A stretch of DNA of 45,195 nucleotides from Alphaproteobacteria bacterium (GTDB taxonomy: Bacteria > Pseudomonadota > Alphaproteobacteria > Bin95): positions 1 through 45,195 of the forward strand of contig JAJEIH010000041.1 of assembly GCA_022827685.1 (NCBI GenBank). The letters are read 5' to 3'. Position 1 is the stretch's first letter. Each line of letters starts with the position of its first letter. The notes under the pieces were generated by a model that saw only the letters and a list, made by a program, of their open reading frames with translations, was not told where the DNA came from and ran no database searches. Shown here in pieces: positions 23,096 to 30,726 of the stretch. The translations under genes were made by a program, and so were the position numbers.

Positions 23096-25990
23096 ATGCT
23101 CAGGAAAAAGACCAACGGGGTTGCGAGACGCCCCCAGCGGACTTCGATCCTGCCCAACATTTCGGAGGCATCGGTCGACCGGCGGACCTTCCTGCGGGGC
23201 TCGGGCCTCGCGATCGGAGGCCTGGCTGCGATCGGCGCCGCCGGCGGCATGGTGACGAAGGCCGAAGCCCAACAGGCCGCGCGGGGCGCGATTGCGACCG
23301 CCAAGTCGGTCTGCACGCACTGCTCGGTCGGTTGCACCGTGATCGCCGAAGTCGATAACGGCGTGTGGGTCGGACAGGAGCCCGGCTGGGACAGCCCGTT
23401 CAACCTCGGCGCGCACTGCGCCAAGGGCGCGGCCGTGCGCGAGCACGCGAATGGCGAACGCCGCCTCAAATACCCCATGAAGAAAGAGGGCGGCGAGTGG
23501 AAGCGCATCAGCTGGGACCAGGCGATCAACGAGATCGGCGACGGCATGATGTCCATTCGCGAGCAGAGCGGCCCGGACAGCGTTTACTGGCTGGGATCGG
23601 CGAAGTTCAGCAATGAGCAGGCCTACCTGTTCCGCAAGTTCGCGGCCTACTGGGGCACGAACAATGTGGACCACCAGGCCCGCATCTGCCACTCGACCAC
23701 GGTTGCAGGCGTTGCGAACACATGGGGCTACGGCGCCATGACCAACTCCTACAACGACATCCACAACAGCCGCGCGATCTTCCTCATCGGCGGCAACCCG
23801 GCGGAAGCGCATCCGGTATCGCTGCTGCATGTGCTGAAGGCCAAGGAGCAGAACAACGCGCCGTTGATCGTGTGCGACCCGCGCTTCACGCGCACCGCCG
23901 CCCACGCCGACGAGTATGTCCGCTTCCGGCCCGGCACCGACGTGGCGCTCATCTGGGGCATCCTCTGGCACATCTTCGAGAACGGGTGGGAGGACAAGGA
24001 GTTCATCCGCACCCGCGTCTGGGGCATGGACCAGATTCGCGAAGAGGTCGCGAAGTGGACGCCCGAGGAAGTGGAGCGCGTGACCGGCACGCCCGGCTCG
24101 CAGCTTCGCCGCGTCGCCCGCACCATGGCGAACAACCGCCCCGGCACCGTGATCTGGTGCATGGGCGGCACCCAGCACACCCAGGGCAACAACAACACGC
24201 GCGCCTACTGCGTGTTGCAGCTTGCGCTGGGCAACATGGGCACCTCCGGCGGCGGCACGAACATCTTCCGCGGCCATGACAATGTGCAGGGCGCCACCGA
24301 CCTCGGCATCCTGTCGCATACGCTGCCCGGCTATTACGGCCTCTCGGGCGGCGCCTGGGCCCACTGGGCGCGTGTCTGGGAAGAGGATCTCGACTGGCTG
24401 AAGGGCCAGTTCGCGATGCTCGAGGGCGCGGACGGCAAGTCGAAGCCGCTGATGAACCTGAAGGGCATCCCGGTGTCCCGCTGGATCGACGGCGTGCTCG
24501 AGGACAAGGCGAACATGGACCAGCCGGACAATGTCCGGGCCATGGTGCTTTGGGGCCATGCGCCCAACTCGCAGACCCGCGGCAAGGAAATGAAGACCGC
24601 GATGGAGAAGCTGGACATGCTGGTCGTGATCGACCCGTATCCCACCGTCTCCGCCGTGCTTCACGACCGCACCGACGGCGTCTATCTGCTGCCCGCCTCG
24701 ACGCAGTTCGAGACCTACGGGTCCGTCACCGTGTCGAACCGCTCCATCCAGTGGCGCGACAAGGTGGTGGATCCGGTGTTCGAGAGCCTGCCGGACCAGG
24801 TCATCATGGCGAAGTTCGCCAAGAAGTTCGGCTGGGCGGACCGCTTCTTCCGCAACATCAAGGTGGAAGACGGTGACGCTCCGTTGGTCGAGGACATCAC
24901 CGGCGAGATCAACCGCGGCATGTGGACGATCGGCTACACCGGCCAGTCGCCGGAGCGGATCAAGCTGCACATGGCCAACCAGCACACCTTCGACCGCACG
25001 ACGCTGCAGGCGATCGGCGGGCCCGCCGACGGTGACTATTACGGCATGCCCTGGCCTTCCTGGGGCCCGCCGGAAATGGGCCACCCCGGCACGCCCAACC
25101 TCTACGACATGTCCAAGCCGGTGGCAGAGGGCGGCCTGACCTTCCGCGCCCGGTTCGGCGTGGAGCGCGACGGCGAGAACCTGCTGGCCGAGGGCGTCTA
25201 TTCGGTCGGTTCGGAGATCCAGGACGGCTATCCCGAGTTCACCATGCAGATGCTGATGGACCTGGGATGGGACGGGGATCTGACGGACGCCGAAAGGGCG
25301 GCCATCGACGCCGTGGCCGGGCCGAAGACCAACTGGAAGACCGACCTTTCGGGCGGCATCCAGCGGGTCGCGATCAAGCATGGCTGCGCGCCGTTCGGCA
25401 ACGCCAAGGCGCGGACCGTGGTGTGGAACTTCCCGGACCCGATCCCGCTGCACCGCGAGCCGCTCTACACCCCGCGTCGGGACCTGGTGGCGGACTATCC
25501 GACCTATGAGGACCGGAAGTTCTACCGCCTGCCGACCATGTATGCCTCGATCCAGAAGCAGGATTTCTCGAAGGACTACCCGATGATCCTGACTTCGGGC
25601 CGCCTCGTGGAATATGAGGGCGGCGGCGAGGAATCGCGGTCGAACAAGTGGCTCGCCGAACTCCAGCAGGACATGTTCGTGGAGATCCACCCGAAGGACG
25701 CCAACGATCTCGGCGTGCGCAACGGCGCGCAGGTCTGGGTCGAGGGCGCCGAGGGCGCCAAGGTCAAGGTCATGGCGATGGTCACCGAGCGTGTCGGAGT
25801 CGGGGTCGCCTTCATGCCCTTCCACTTCGGCGGGCATTTCGAAGGCGCGGACCTGAGGCACAAATATCCCGAAGGCGCCGACCCGTTCGTGCTGGGCGAG
25901 AGCTCCAACACGGCGCAGACCTACGGCTATGACTCGGTCACGCAGATGCAGGAGACCAAGACCACTCTCTGCAAGATCTACGCGGCCTGA
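23096..25990 (+). CDS. fdhA: Formate dehydrogenase catalytic (alpha) subunit, Cys type
   Basis: A 964-residue molybdopterin (or tungsten) enzyme that oxidises formate to CO2. The Tat leader is VDRRTFLRGSGLAIGG (RR at 29-30), so it works in the periplasm. The N-terminal [4Fe-4S] cluster is C73-x2-C76-x3-C80 ... C108. The active-site residue is C198 in ARICHSTTVAG (codon TGC, 23687-23689), where E. coli FdnG has selenocysteine; H199 follows as expected. A C-terminal molybdopterin-dinucleotide domain with LTSGRLVEYEGGGEE and NGAQVWVEG is complete. GGAGG 6 bp before the ATG. It sits in the operon TorD, Tat leader, alpha, beta, gamma. Confidence 0.95.
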   Translation: MLRKKTNGVARRPQRTSILPNISEASVDRRTFLRGSGLAIGGLAAIGAAGGMVTKAEAQQAARGAIATAKSVCTHCSVGCTVIAEVDNGVWVGQEPGWDSPFNLGAHCAKGAAVREHANGERRLKYPMKKEGGEWKRISWDQAINEIGDGMMSIREQSGPDSVYWLGSAKFSNEQAYLFRKFAAYWGTNNVDHQARICHSTTVAGVANTWGYGAMTNSYNDIHNSRAIFLIGGNPAEAHPVSLLHVLKAKEQNNAPLIVCDPRFTRTAAHADEYVRFRPGTDVALIWGILWHIFENGWEDKEFIRTRVWGMDQIREEVAKWTPEEVERVTGTPGSQLRRVARTMANNRPGTVIWCMGGTQHTQGNNNTRAYCVLQLALGNMGTSGGGTNIFRGHDNVQGATDLGILSHTLPGYYGLSGGAWAHWARVWEEDLDWLKGQFAMLEGADGKSKPLMNLKGIPVSRWIDGVLEDKANMDQPDNVRAMVLWGHAPNSQTRGKEMKTAMEKLDMLVVIDPYPTVSAVLHDRTDGVYLLPASTQFETYGSVTVSNRSIQWRDKVVDPVFESLPDQVIMAKFAKKFGWADRFFRNIKVEDGDAPLVEDITGEINRGMWTIGYTGQSPERIKLHMANQHTFDRTTLQAIGGPADGDYYGMPWPSWGPPEMGHPGTPNLYDMSKPVAEGGLTFRARFGVERDGENLLAEGVYSVGSEIQDGYPEFTMQMLMDLGWDGDLTDAERAAIDAVAGPKTNWKTDLSGGIQRVAIKHGCAPFGNAKARTVVWNFPDPIPLHREPLYTPRRDLVADYPTYEDRKFYRLPTMYASIQKQDFSKDYPMILTSGRLVEYEGGGEESRSNKWLAELQQDMFVEIHPKDANDLGVRNGAQVWVEGAEGAKVKVMAMVTERVGVGVAFMPFHFGGHFEGADLRHKYPEGADPFVLGESSNTAQTYGYDSVTQMQETKTTLCKIYAA

Positions 25991-26004
25991 GGGAGGAGAA
26001 GGAG

Positions 26005-26598
26005 ATGGCAAGAGCTAAATTTCTCTGCGACGCCGAACGTTGCATCGAGTGCAACGCCTGCGTCACCGCGTGCAAGAACGAGCACGAGGTGCCGTGGGGG
26101 ATCAATCGGCGCCGGGTTGTGACCATCAACGATGGCAAGCCGGGCGAGCGGTCGATCTCAGTTGCATGCATGCACTGTTCGGATGCGCCCTGCATGGCCG
26201 TGTGCCCGGTGGACTGCTTCTACCAGAACGAGGAAGGGGTGGTCCTTCACTCCAAGGACCTCTGCATCGGCTGCGGCTACTGCTTCTATGCGTGCCCGTT
26301 CGGCGCGCCGCAGTTCCCGCAGGCGGGCAATTTCGGGTCCCGGGGCAAGATGGACAAGTGCACCTTCTGCGCCGGCGGACCGGAAGAGACCCACTCCACC
26401 GCCGAGTTCGCCAAATACGGGCGCAACCGGATCGCGGAAGGCAAGCTGCCGCTCTGCGCCGAGATGTGCTCGACCAAGGCGCTGCTGGCGGGCGACGGCG
26501 ATGTCCTGTCGGGCATCTACCGCGAGCGCGTGGTGGCCCGGGGCTTCGGGTCCGGCGCCTGGGGCTGGGGCACCGCCTACGGCCAGAAGGGCTCCTGA
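26005..26598 (+). CDS. Formate dehydrogenase beta subunit, four [4Fe-4S] clusters
   Basis: A 197-residue iron-sulfur protein with four cluster motifs: C13-C16-C19-C23, C55-C58-C63-C67, C87-C90-C93-C97 and C119-C122 with C151-C155. Electrons pass from the catalytic subunit through these to the cytochrome b. It lacks the C-terminal membrane helix of E. coli FdnH (about 290 residues), typical of the shorter FDH3-type beta subunits. The ATG is 14 bp after the alpha stop with GGAGGAGAAGGAG upstream. Exported with alpha on the alpha Tat leader, as it has none. Confidence 0.95.
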   Translation: MARAKFLCDAERCIECNACVTACKNEHEVPWGINRRRVVTINDGKPGERSISVACMHCSDAPCMAVCPVDCFYQNEEGVVLHSKDLCIGCGYCFYACPFGAPQFPQAGNFGSRGKMDKCTFCAGGPEETHSTAEFAKYGRNRIAEGKLPLCAEMCSTKALLAGDGDVLSGIYRERVVARGFGSGAWGWGTAYGQKGS

Positions 26599-26611
26599 CG
26601 CCCTGAAGCGC

Positions 26612-26640
26612 GGCCGGTCCTGCCAATAGCGGGACCGGCC
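26612..26640 (+). terminator. Intra-operon hairpin with T-rich tail
   Basis: GGCCGGTCC (26612-26620) and GGACCGGCC (26632-26640) form a perfect 9-bp stem with an 11-nt loop. It is followed by CGCCTTTCCTTTTC. It lies between the beta and gamma genes. It looks like a weak or partial Rho-independent terminator, or an mRNA-stabilising stem at the end of the beta message. Confidence 0.55.
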
Positions 26641-26721
26641 CGCCTTTCCTTTTCGACGCGGGAAGGGCTCCGGCCCTTCGCCGCGCCCTGTTCCGGCCGG
26701 TTTCATCGGGAGTCCTGGAAG

Positions 26722-27948
26722 ATGACGGTGCTGCGCCTGCCGATGCTCACGATCATTGCCGCCCTGCTGTTCCTGGCGGCGCCCGTTGCGGCGCAACAGG
26801 GCGCCGGCAACGAAGCCGACAGTCCGAGGGCCGCGACCGGCGGCGCGCAGACGCTGGAGGACATCCTGGCGCGCCAGCGGGGCGAGCGCGTTGACGACCG
26901 CTTCCGCCGCGAGGCGGTCGGCGACCCGGCGCGCGCCGCAGGCATCCGCATGCAGCTCGGCACGCTTGGCGGCGCCTCCGATGCGGAGGTCTTCCGGGCG
27001 CTGCGCTATGGCGGGGCCGATGTGACGGTCTCGGCGAAGGGGCATGCTTCCGAGATCATCATCCAGGACGGCGGCATGCGCTGGCTCGAGTGGCGGAAGG
27101 GGCCGCTGCGCGAGTGGGGCGGCTGGCTGCTCGCCGGCATGGTCGGCCTGCTGGCGCTGTTCCTCCTGCTCCGCGGGCCGATCCGCATAGACGGCGGCCG
27201 GACGGGCGAAACCATTCTTCGCTTCAACGCGCTGGAGCGGTTCGGGCACTGGCTGCTCGCGGGCTCCTTCATCCTGCTGGCGATCAGCGGGCTCATCACG
27301 CTGTTCGGGCGCCCGCTGCTGATTCCGCTGCTCGGCAAGGACGCCTTCGCGCCCATCGCGCTCGCGTCCAAATGGGTCCACAACAATGTCGCCTGGGCCT
27401 TCATGCTGGCGCTGGTCTGGGTGTTCGTGTTCTGGATCGTCCACAACATCCCGAACCGCGCCGACCTCGTCTGGATGGCGAAGGGCGGCGGGCTGTTCGT
27501 GCGCGGCAGCCACCCGCCGGCGCGGAAATTCAACGCCGGCCAGAAGATCATCTTCTGGGTGGTGGTGATCCTCGGCCTCTCGATCTCGGCGTCCGGCCTG
27601 TCGCTGCTGTTCCCGTTCGAAATGCCGATGTTCGCCAAGACCTTCGAGATCCTGAATGCGACGGGCCTGCCGCAGGCGGTGGGGATGGGCGAACTCGCGA
27701 CGGAGCTCGCCCCGCACGAGGAGATGCAATACGCGCAGCTCTGGCACTCCATCGTCGCCTTCGTCTTCATCGCGATCATCATCGCGCACATCTATCTCGG
27801 CTCGATCGGGATGGAGGGCGCGTTCGACGCCATGGAATCGGGCGAGGTGGACCGGCAATGGGCGAGGGAACACCATTCGCTCTGGTTCGAGGAGGAGACG
27901 GGCGAGCCGGCGCATCCCGCCCATGAGGCGCCGCCGGCGGCGGAATGA
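26722..27948 (+). CDS. Formate dehydrogenase gamma subunit, cytochrome b
   Basis: A 408-residue membrane cytochrome b556 that takes electrons from beta and passes them to quinone. It has a Sec-like leader (1-24), an extra periplasmic domain (25-130) that E. coli FdnI lacks, then helices at about 132-151, 176-195, 220-242, 275-297 and 342-361. Likely heme ligands are H176 (ERFGHWLLA), H220 (KWVHNNVAW), H342 (LWHSIVAF) and H356. The C-terminal tail is acidic and Pro/Ala-rich. The ATG follows a 123-bp gap with a hairpin after beta. Confidence 0.92.
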   Translation: MTVLRLPMLTIIAALLFLAAPVAAQQGAGNEADSPRAATGGAQTLEDILARQRGERVDDRFRREAVGDPARAAGIRMQLGTLGGASDAEVFRALRYGGADVTVSAKGHASEIIIQDGGMRWLEWRKGPLREWGGWLLAGMVGLLALFLLLRGPIRIDGGRTGETILRFNALERFGHWLLAGSFILLAISGLITLFGRPLLIPLLGKDAFAPIALASKWVHNNVAWAFMLALVWVFVFWIVHNIPNRADLVWMAKGGGLFVRGSHPPARKFNAGQKIIFWVVVILGLSISASGLSLLFPFEMPMFAKTFEILNATGLPQAVGMGELATELAPHEEMQYAQLWHSIVAFVFIAIIIAHIYLGSIGMEGAFDAMESGEVDRQWAREHHSLWFEEETGEPAHPAHEAPPAAE

Positions 27949-27963
27949 CGCCGGGCGCCTGAC

Positions 27964-29274
27964 ATGCGTCTCCGGACCCTTCTGACGGTCCTGCTGCTGC
28001 TGCTCCCGGCCGGCGCCCCGGCCGGTGAATTCTTCAAGCTGACCGGCCATGGCGGCCCGGTGCGGGGCATAGACGTGTCGCCGGACGGAAGCCGCCTGCT
28101 CACCGCGAGCTTCGACTATTCCGTGGGCCTCTGGCAGGCCGGCGCGCCGGTCTGGCTGGAGGCGCATGATGCGGCGGTGAACGCCGTGCGCTTCATCGAC
28201 GCCTCGAAAGCGGTGTCGGCCGGCGACGACAACCATGTCCGGCTCTGGGACCTCGAGCGCGGCGTGTCCGAGCGCCTCGGGAGCCACAAGGCGAAGGTGG
28301 TGTCGCTCGCGCTCTCGCCGGACCGGAGTCTCGTGGCCTCCGCAAGCTGGGACGGGCGCATCGGCCTCTGGTCGCTCTCGGGCGGCCCGCCGCGGTTCCT
28401 GGAAGGCCACAGCGCCGGCGTCAACGATGTCGTGTTCTCCGCCGACGGCGCGCGGCTCTATTCGGGATCGACCGACGGGACGATCCGCGTCTGGGACCAC
28501 GCGCGCGGCGTCCAGACGCGGCACATGCTGAAAGGGCGCTTCGGCATCAACACGCTGGCGCTGGACGAGGAGGCCGGCTGGCTCGCCTATGGCGGGGTGG
28601 ACGGCGCGACCCGCGTTCTCGACCTGGAGAGCGGCCGCGAGATCGCCGATTTCACCCTCCAGCGCCGCCCGATCCTGGCCATGGCCTTCGATGCGGAGGA
28701 GGGCCGGCTCGCGGTCGGCGACGGCGAGGGTTTCATCAAGGTCATCGACAGCCGGGGCTGGACGGTGCTCAGGGACTTTCGCGCCGCGCTCCGGGGGCCG
28801 GTCTGGGCGGTGGCCTTCTCGGCCGACGGGCAGGACATCCTGGCCGGCGGCATAGACGATGCGCTCTACAGCTGGCCGGTCGCGGCGCTGGGCTCGGGCG
28901 GGCTGATGGGCGGCGAGGAGCGCAGCTTCCTGCGCGACCCGGAGAGCATGGGCAATGGCGAACGGCAGTTCCAGCGCAAATGCTCGATCTGCCACACGCT
29001 GGGTCCCGAAGGGCTACGGCGCGCGGGCCCGACCCTTTTCGGCATTTTCGGGCGCCCGGCGGGCGGCGTTTCGGGCTATAAGTATTCGCGGACATTGCGC
29101 GAGGCGGGGTTCGTGTGGAACGAGGATACCATCGATGCGCTGTTCGACGAGGGGCCGGCCCGGTTCGTGCCCGGCTCCAAGATGCCGATGCAGCGGATCG
29201 TGAAACCCGCGGACCGCGACGACCTGATCGCGTTCCTGAAACACGCGACGAAGGAAGGAGGACGCCAGAGATGA
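27964..29274 (+). CDS. Exported WD40-repeat / cytochrome c fusion protein
   Basis: A 436-residue protein with a Sec signal (1-20). A propeller of about seven WD40-type repeats follows (from LTGHGGPVRGIDVSPDG at 27 to about 305; e.g. HVRLWDLERG, RIGLWSLSGG, IRVWDHARG). The C-terminal domain is a single-heme cytochrome c. The heme site is C340-S-I-C343-H344 (KCSICHTLGPEG) and the axial Met is in GSKMPMQRI (M407 or M409). It starts 15 bp after the gamma gene, so it belongs to the formate dehydrogenase operon. It may be an alternative periplasmic electron carrier or a docking scaffold. The last bases overlap the next ORF (ATGA). Confidence 0.88.
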   Translation: MRLRTLLTVLLLLLPAGAPAGEFFKLTGHGGPVRGIDVSPDGSRLLTASFDYSVGLWQAGAPVWLEAHDAAVNAVRFIDASKAVSAGDDNHVRLWDLERGVSERLGSHKAKVVSLALSPDRSLVASASWDGRIGLWSLSGGPPRFLEGHSAGVNDVVFSADGARLYSGSTDGTIRVWDHARGVQTRHMLKGRFGINTLALDEEAGWLAYGGVDGATRVLDLESGREIADFTLQRRPILAMAFDAEEGRLAVGDGEGFIKVIDSRGWTVLRDFRAALRGPVWAVAFSADGQDILAGGIDDALYSWPVAALGSGGLMGGEERSFLRDPESMGNGERQFQRKCSICHTLGPEGLRRAGPTLFGIFGRPAGGVSGYKYSRTLREAGFVWNEDTIDALFDEGPARFVPGSKMPMQRIVKPADRDDLIAFLKHATKEGGRQR

Positions 29275-29393
29275 GAGCCATGCTGATCGCCTTCCTGGCC
29301 ATGGCCGTCATCGCCGTGGCCGCCGACCTGGCGCTCGACTATTCCGGCTTCTCCACCGCCGAGATCACCGCCGGACCTGCCGTGCGGAATTAG
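29271..29393 (+). CDS. 40-aa membrane microprotein at end of fdh operon
   Basis: A 40-residue ORF whose ATG overlaps the stop of the WD40-cytochrome c gene (ATGA). A strong GGAGG lies inside the end of that gene, so it is very likely translated. One hydrophobic helix (about residues 4-21, MLIAFLAMAVIAVAADLALD) is followed by a short polar tail ending TAGPAVRN. No family assigned. A small single-helix subunit or assembly factor of the membrane complex is possible but unproven. Confidence 0.7.
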   Translation: MRAMLIAFLAMAVIAVAADLALDYSGFSTAEITAGPAVRN

Positions 29394-29419
29394 CGGGGGC
29401 CGGGCATATACGGGTTTTC

Positions 29420-29446
29420 CCCGCTCCGCCCGTGCGTCGGAGCGGG
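29420..29446 (+). terminator. Likely terminator of the formate dehydrogenase operon
   Basis: CCCGCTCCG (29420-29428) and CGGAGCGGG (29438-29446) form a perfect 9-bp stem with a 9-nt loop, followed by TGACAGTTTCTTCC. It lies 27 bp after the microprotein stop. The T-run is weak, so it may be partly Rho-dependent. Confidence 0.6.
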
Positions 29447-29482
29447 TGACAGTTTCTTCCCTCTCTGCCAGACCCTTGCCTC

Positions 29483-29728
29483 ATGAGTCCTGAGTTGATC
29501 GCCATTCTCGCAGTCGGCGTCGCGCTGGCCGGGCTTATCCTGCAAGGCCAAAGCGGCCTCGGCAGGCGCATGGACGGCTTGGACAAGCGCATGGACGGCC
29601 TTGACGAACGGCTGCGGGCGGTCGAGGCCGGCCTTGCCGAGATCAAGGGCCAACTCACCATCGTCCGGGACTATATCGCCGGCCGTAACATGAGGCCGGA
29701 CGACCCCCCGATAGCACCTGCCGAATAG
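29483..29728 (+). CDS. Small membrane-anchored coiled-coil protein
   Basis: An 81-residue protein with an N-terminal membrane helix (about residues 4-20, ELIAILAVGVALAGLIL). A coiled coil with a heptad repeat follows (RMDGLDK, RMDGLDE, RLRAVEA), then a short proline-rich tail. The two 7-residue units are near-identical at DNA level as tandem 21-bp repeats. No ribosome site is obvious, which lowers confidence. Similar tiny proteins are common and uncharacterised in proteobacteria. Confidence 0.6.
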   Translation: MSPELIAILAVGVALAGLILQGQSGLGRRMDGLDKRMDGLDERLRAVEAGLAEIKGQLTIVRDYIAGRNMRPDDPPIAPAE

Positions 29729-29735
29729 CGCGCGC

Positions 29736-29756
29736 CGCCGCCTGTTTCCTGCGGCG
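29736..29756. terminator. Hairpin between convergent genes
   Basis: CGCCGC (29736-29741) and GCGGCG (29751-29756) form a 6-bp stem between the convergent coiled-coil protein and PhyH genes. There is no T-run in either direction. It may act as a weak bidirectional terminator. Confidence 0.3.
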
Positions 29757-29765
29757 TCAGCCCTC

Positions 29766-30629
29766 CTATCCGTGCTTCGCCTGCTGGTCGAAGAAGGAGG
29801 CCGTGGTCGGGAGCTGGGGCAGTTGCAGTTCGAAGGCGGTGGAGCGGATGCGGCCGCTGCGCTCGCCCCGGACCATCAGGCCCTCATAGCGGTTGGGCAC
29901 CGGGTTGGGCGAGCTCGGCACGGCGTCCTCCGCGCTATAGACCGAGATATGCAGTGTGCGCGGCCGGTCGGAACGGTTGGACGAGGACCCGTGCAGGAGG
30001 CGCGTGTGCATCAGGCAGACGGCGCCCGCGGGCCCGGTGCAGATCACCGCGGCCTTCTCCGATTCGGCGGCCACCCCGTCCGCGACCGCGCCGGTGAACG
30101 CGCCGCCGTGCCAGAGCCCGTGGATCGGGCCCCGGTGCGAGCCGGGCAGCACCTTGAGCGGGCCGTTCTCCTCCGTCACCTCGTCCACCATCAGGAGCGC
30201 GGTCACGATGTCGGCATTGCTGTGCGGGGTGAAGGGGAAGTCCTGGTGCCACTTCACCTCCGTGTGGCCGCCGGGCAGCTTGGAGTTGATCTTGGTGTGG
30301 TGCAGCTTGACGGCGGGGCCGATGAGGTCCGCCACGCAGTCGGTCATCCGGCTGTCGGCCGTCGCGCGGAAATAGGCCTCCGACACCTCGATCGGGGCGT
30401 TGACGCGCCGGAGGCCCGGCCGGTCGGCCGAATGGCCGGGCTCTAGGTCGAAGCGGGGCCGCCCGTCGGCGGTGTCGCCGTAAGGCTCGCCGTGCTTGCG
30501 GCTCTCCTCGACCCAACCGTCGAAATCGCGCCGGAGCGCGGCCAGCAGGGAGGCGTTCACCGCGTCCTTCACCACGACATAGCCATGCTCCCAGAAGAAG
30601 TCCCGCTCAGCGGCTGCCAGCTCGGCCAT
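29766..30629 (-). CDS. Phytanoyl-CoA dioxygenase family protein
   Basis: A 287-residue Fe(II)/2-oxoglutarate-dependent oxygenase of the PhyH family. The iron facial triad is H128-x-D130 (KWHQDFP) with H208 or H213 in LMHTRLLHGSS, and the 2-oxoglutarate-binding Arg is probably R223 or R225. Family members hydroxylate fatty acyl-CoAs, ectoine, or secondary-metabolite scaffolds. The ATG at 30629 has GGGAGGCAGG upstream; the longer open frame upstream is noise over the divergent rmuC promoter. The substrate is unknown. Confidence 0.88.
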   Translation of the reverse strand: MAELAAAERDFFWEHGYVVVKDAVNASLLAALRRDFDGWVEESRKHGEPYGDTADGRPRFDLEPGHSADRPGLRRVNAPIEVSEAYFRATADSRMTDCVADLIGPAVKLHHTKINSKLPGGHTEVKWHQDFPFTPHSNADIVTALLMVDEVTEENGPLKVLPGSHRGPIHGLWHGGAFTGAVADGVAAESEKAAVICTGPAGAVCLMHTRLLHGSSSNRSDRPRTLHISVYSAEDAVPSSPNPVPNRYEGLMVRGERSGRIRSTAFELQLPQLPTTASFFDQQAKHG

Positions 30630-30726
30630 GCCTGCCTCCCGTTGCTGCCGCGCAAGTGTAAGGCGTCCGCATTGCCGGCGAAAAGGCTTTCGTCTATCCC
30701 GGCTTGCGGGAGAGACAGGAGCAAAC

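Noticed and set aside
23687..23689. Possible in-frame selenocysteine codon in fdhA
   Set aside because: The codon is TGC (Cys); no SECIS-like stem or in-frame TGA is needed.
22964..26011. 1015-codon minus-strand open frame opposite fdhA
   Set aside because: The plus strand encodes a complete formate dehydrogenase; the minus frame is His/Arg/Val-rich with no domain.
26158..28995. 945-codon minus-strand open frame opposite the beta, gamma and WD40 genes
   Set aside because: Same reason: it covers three clear genes and has no motif.
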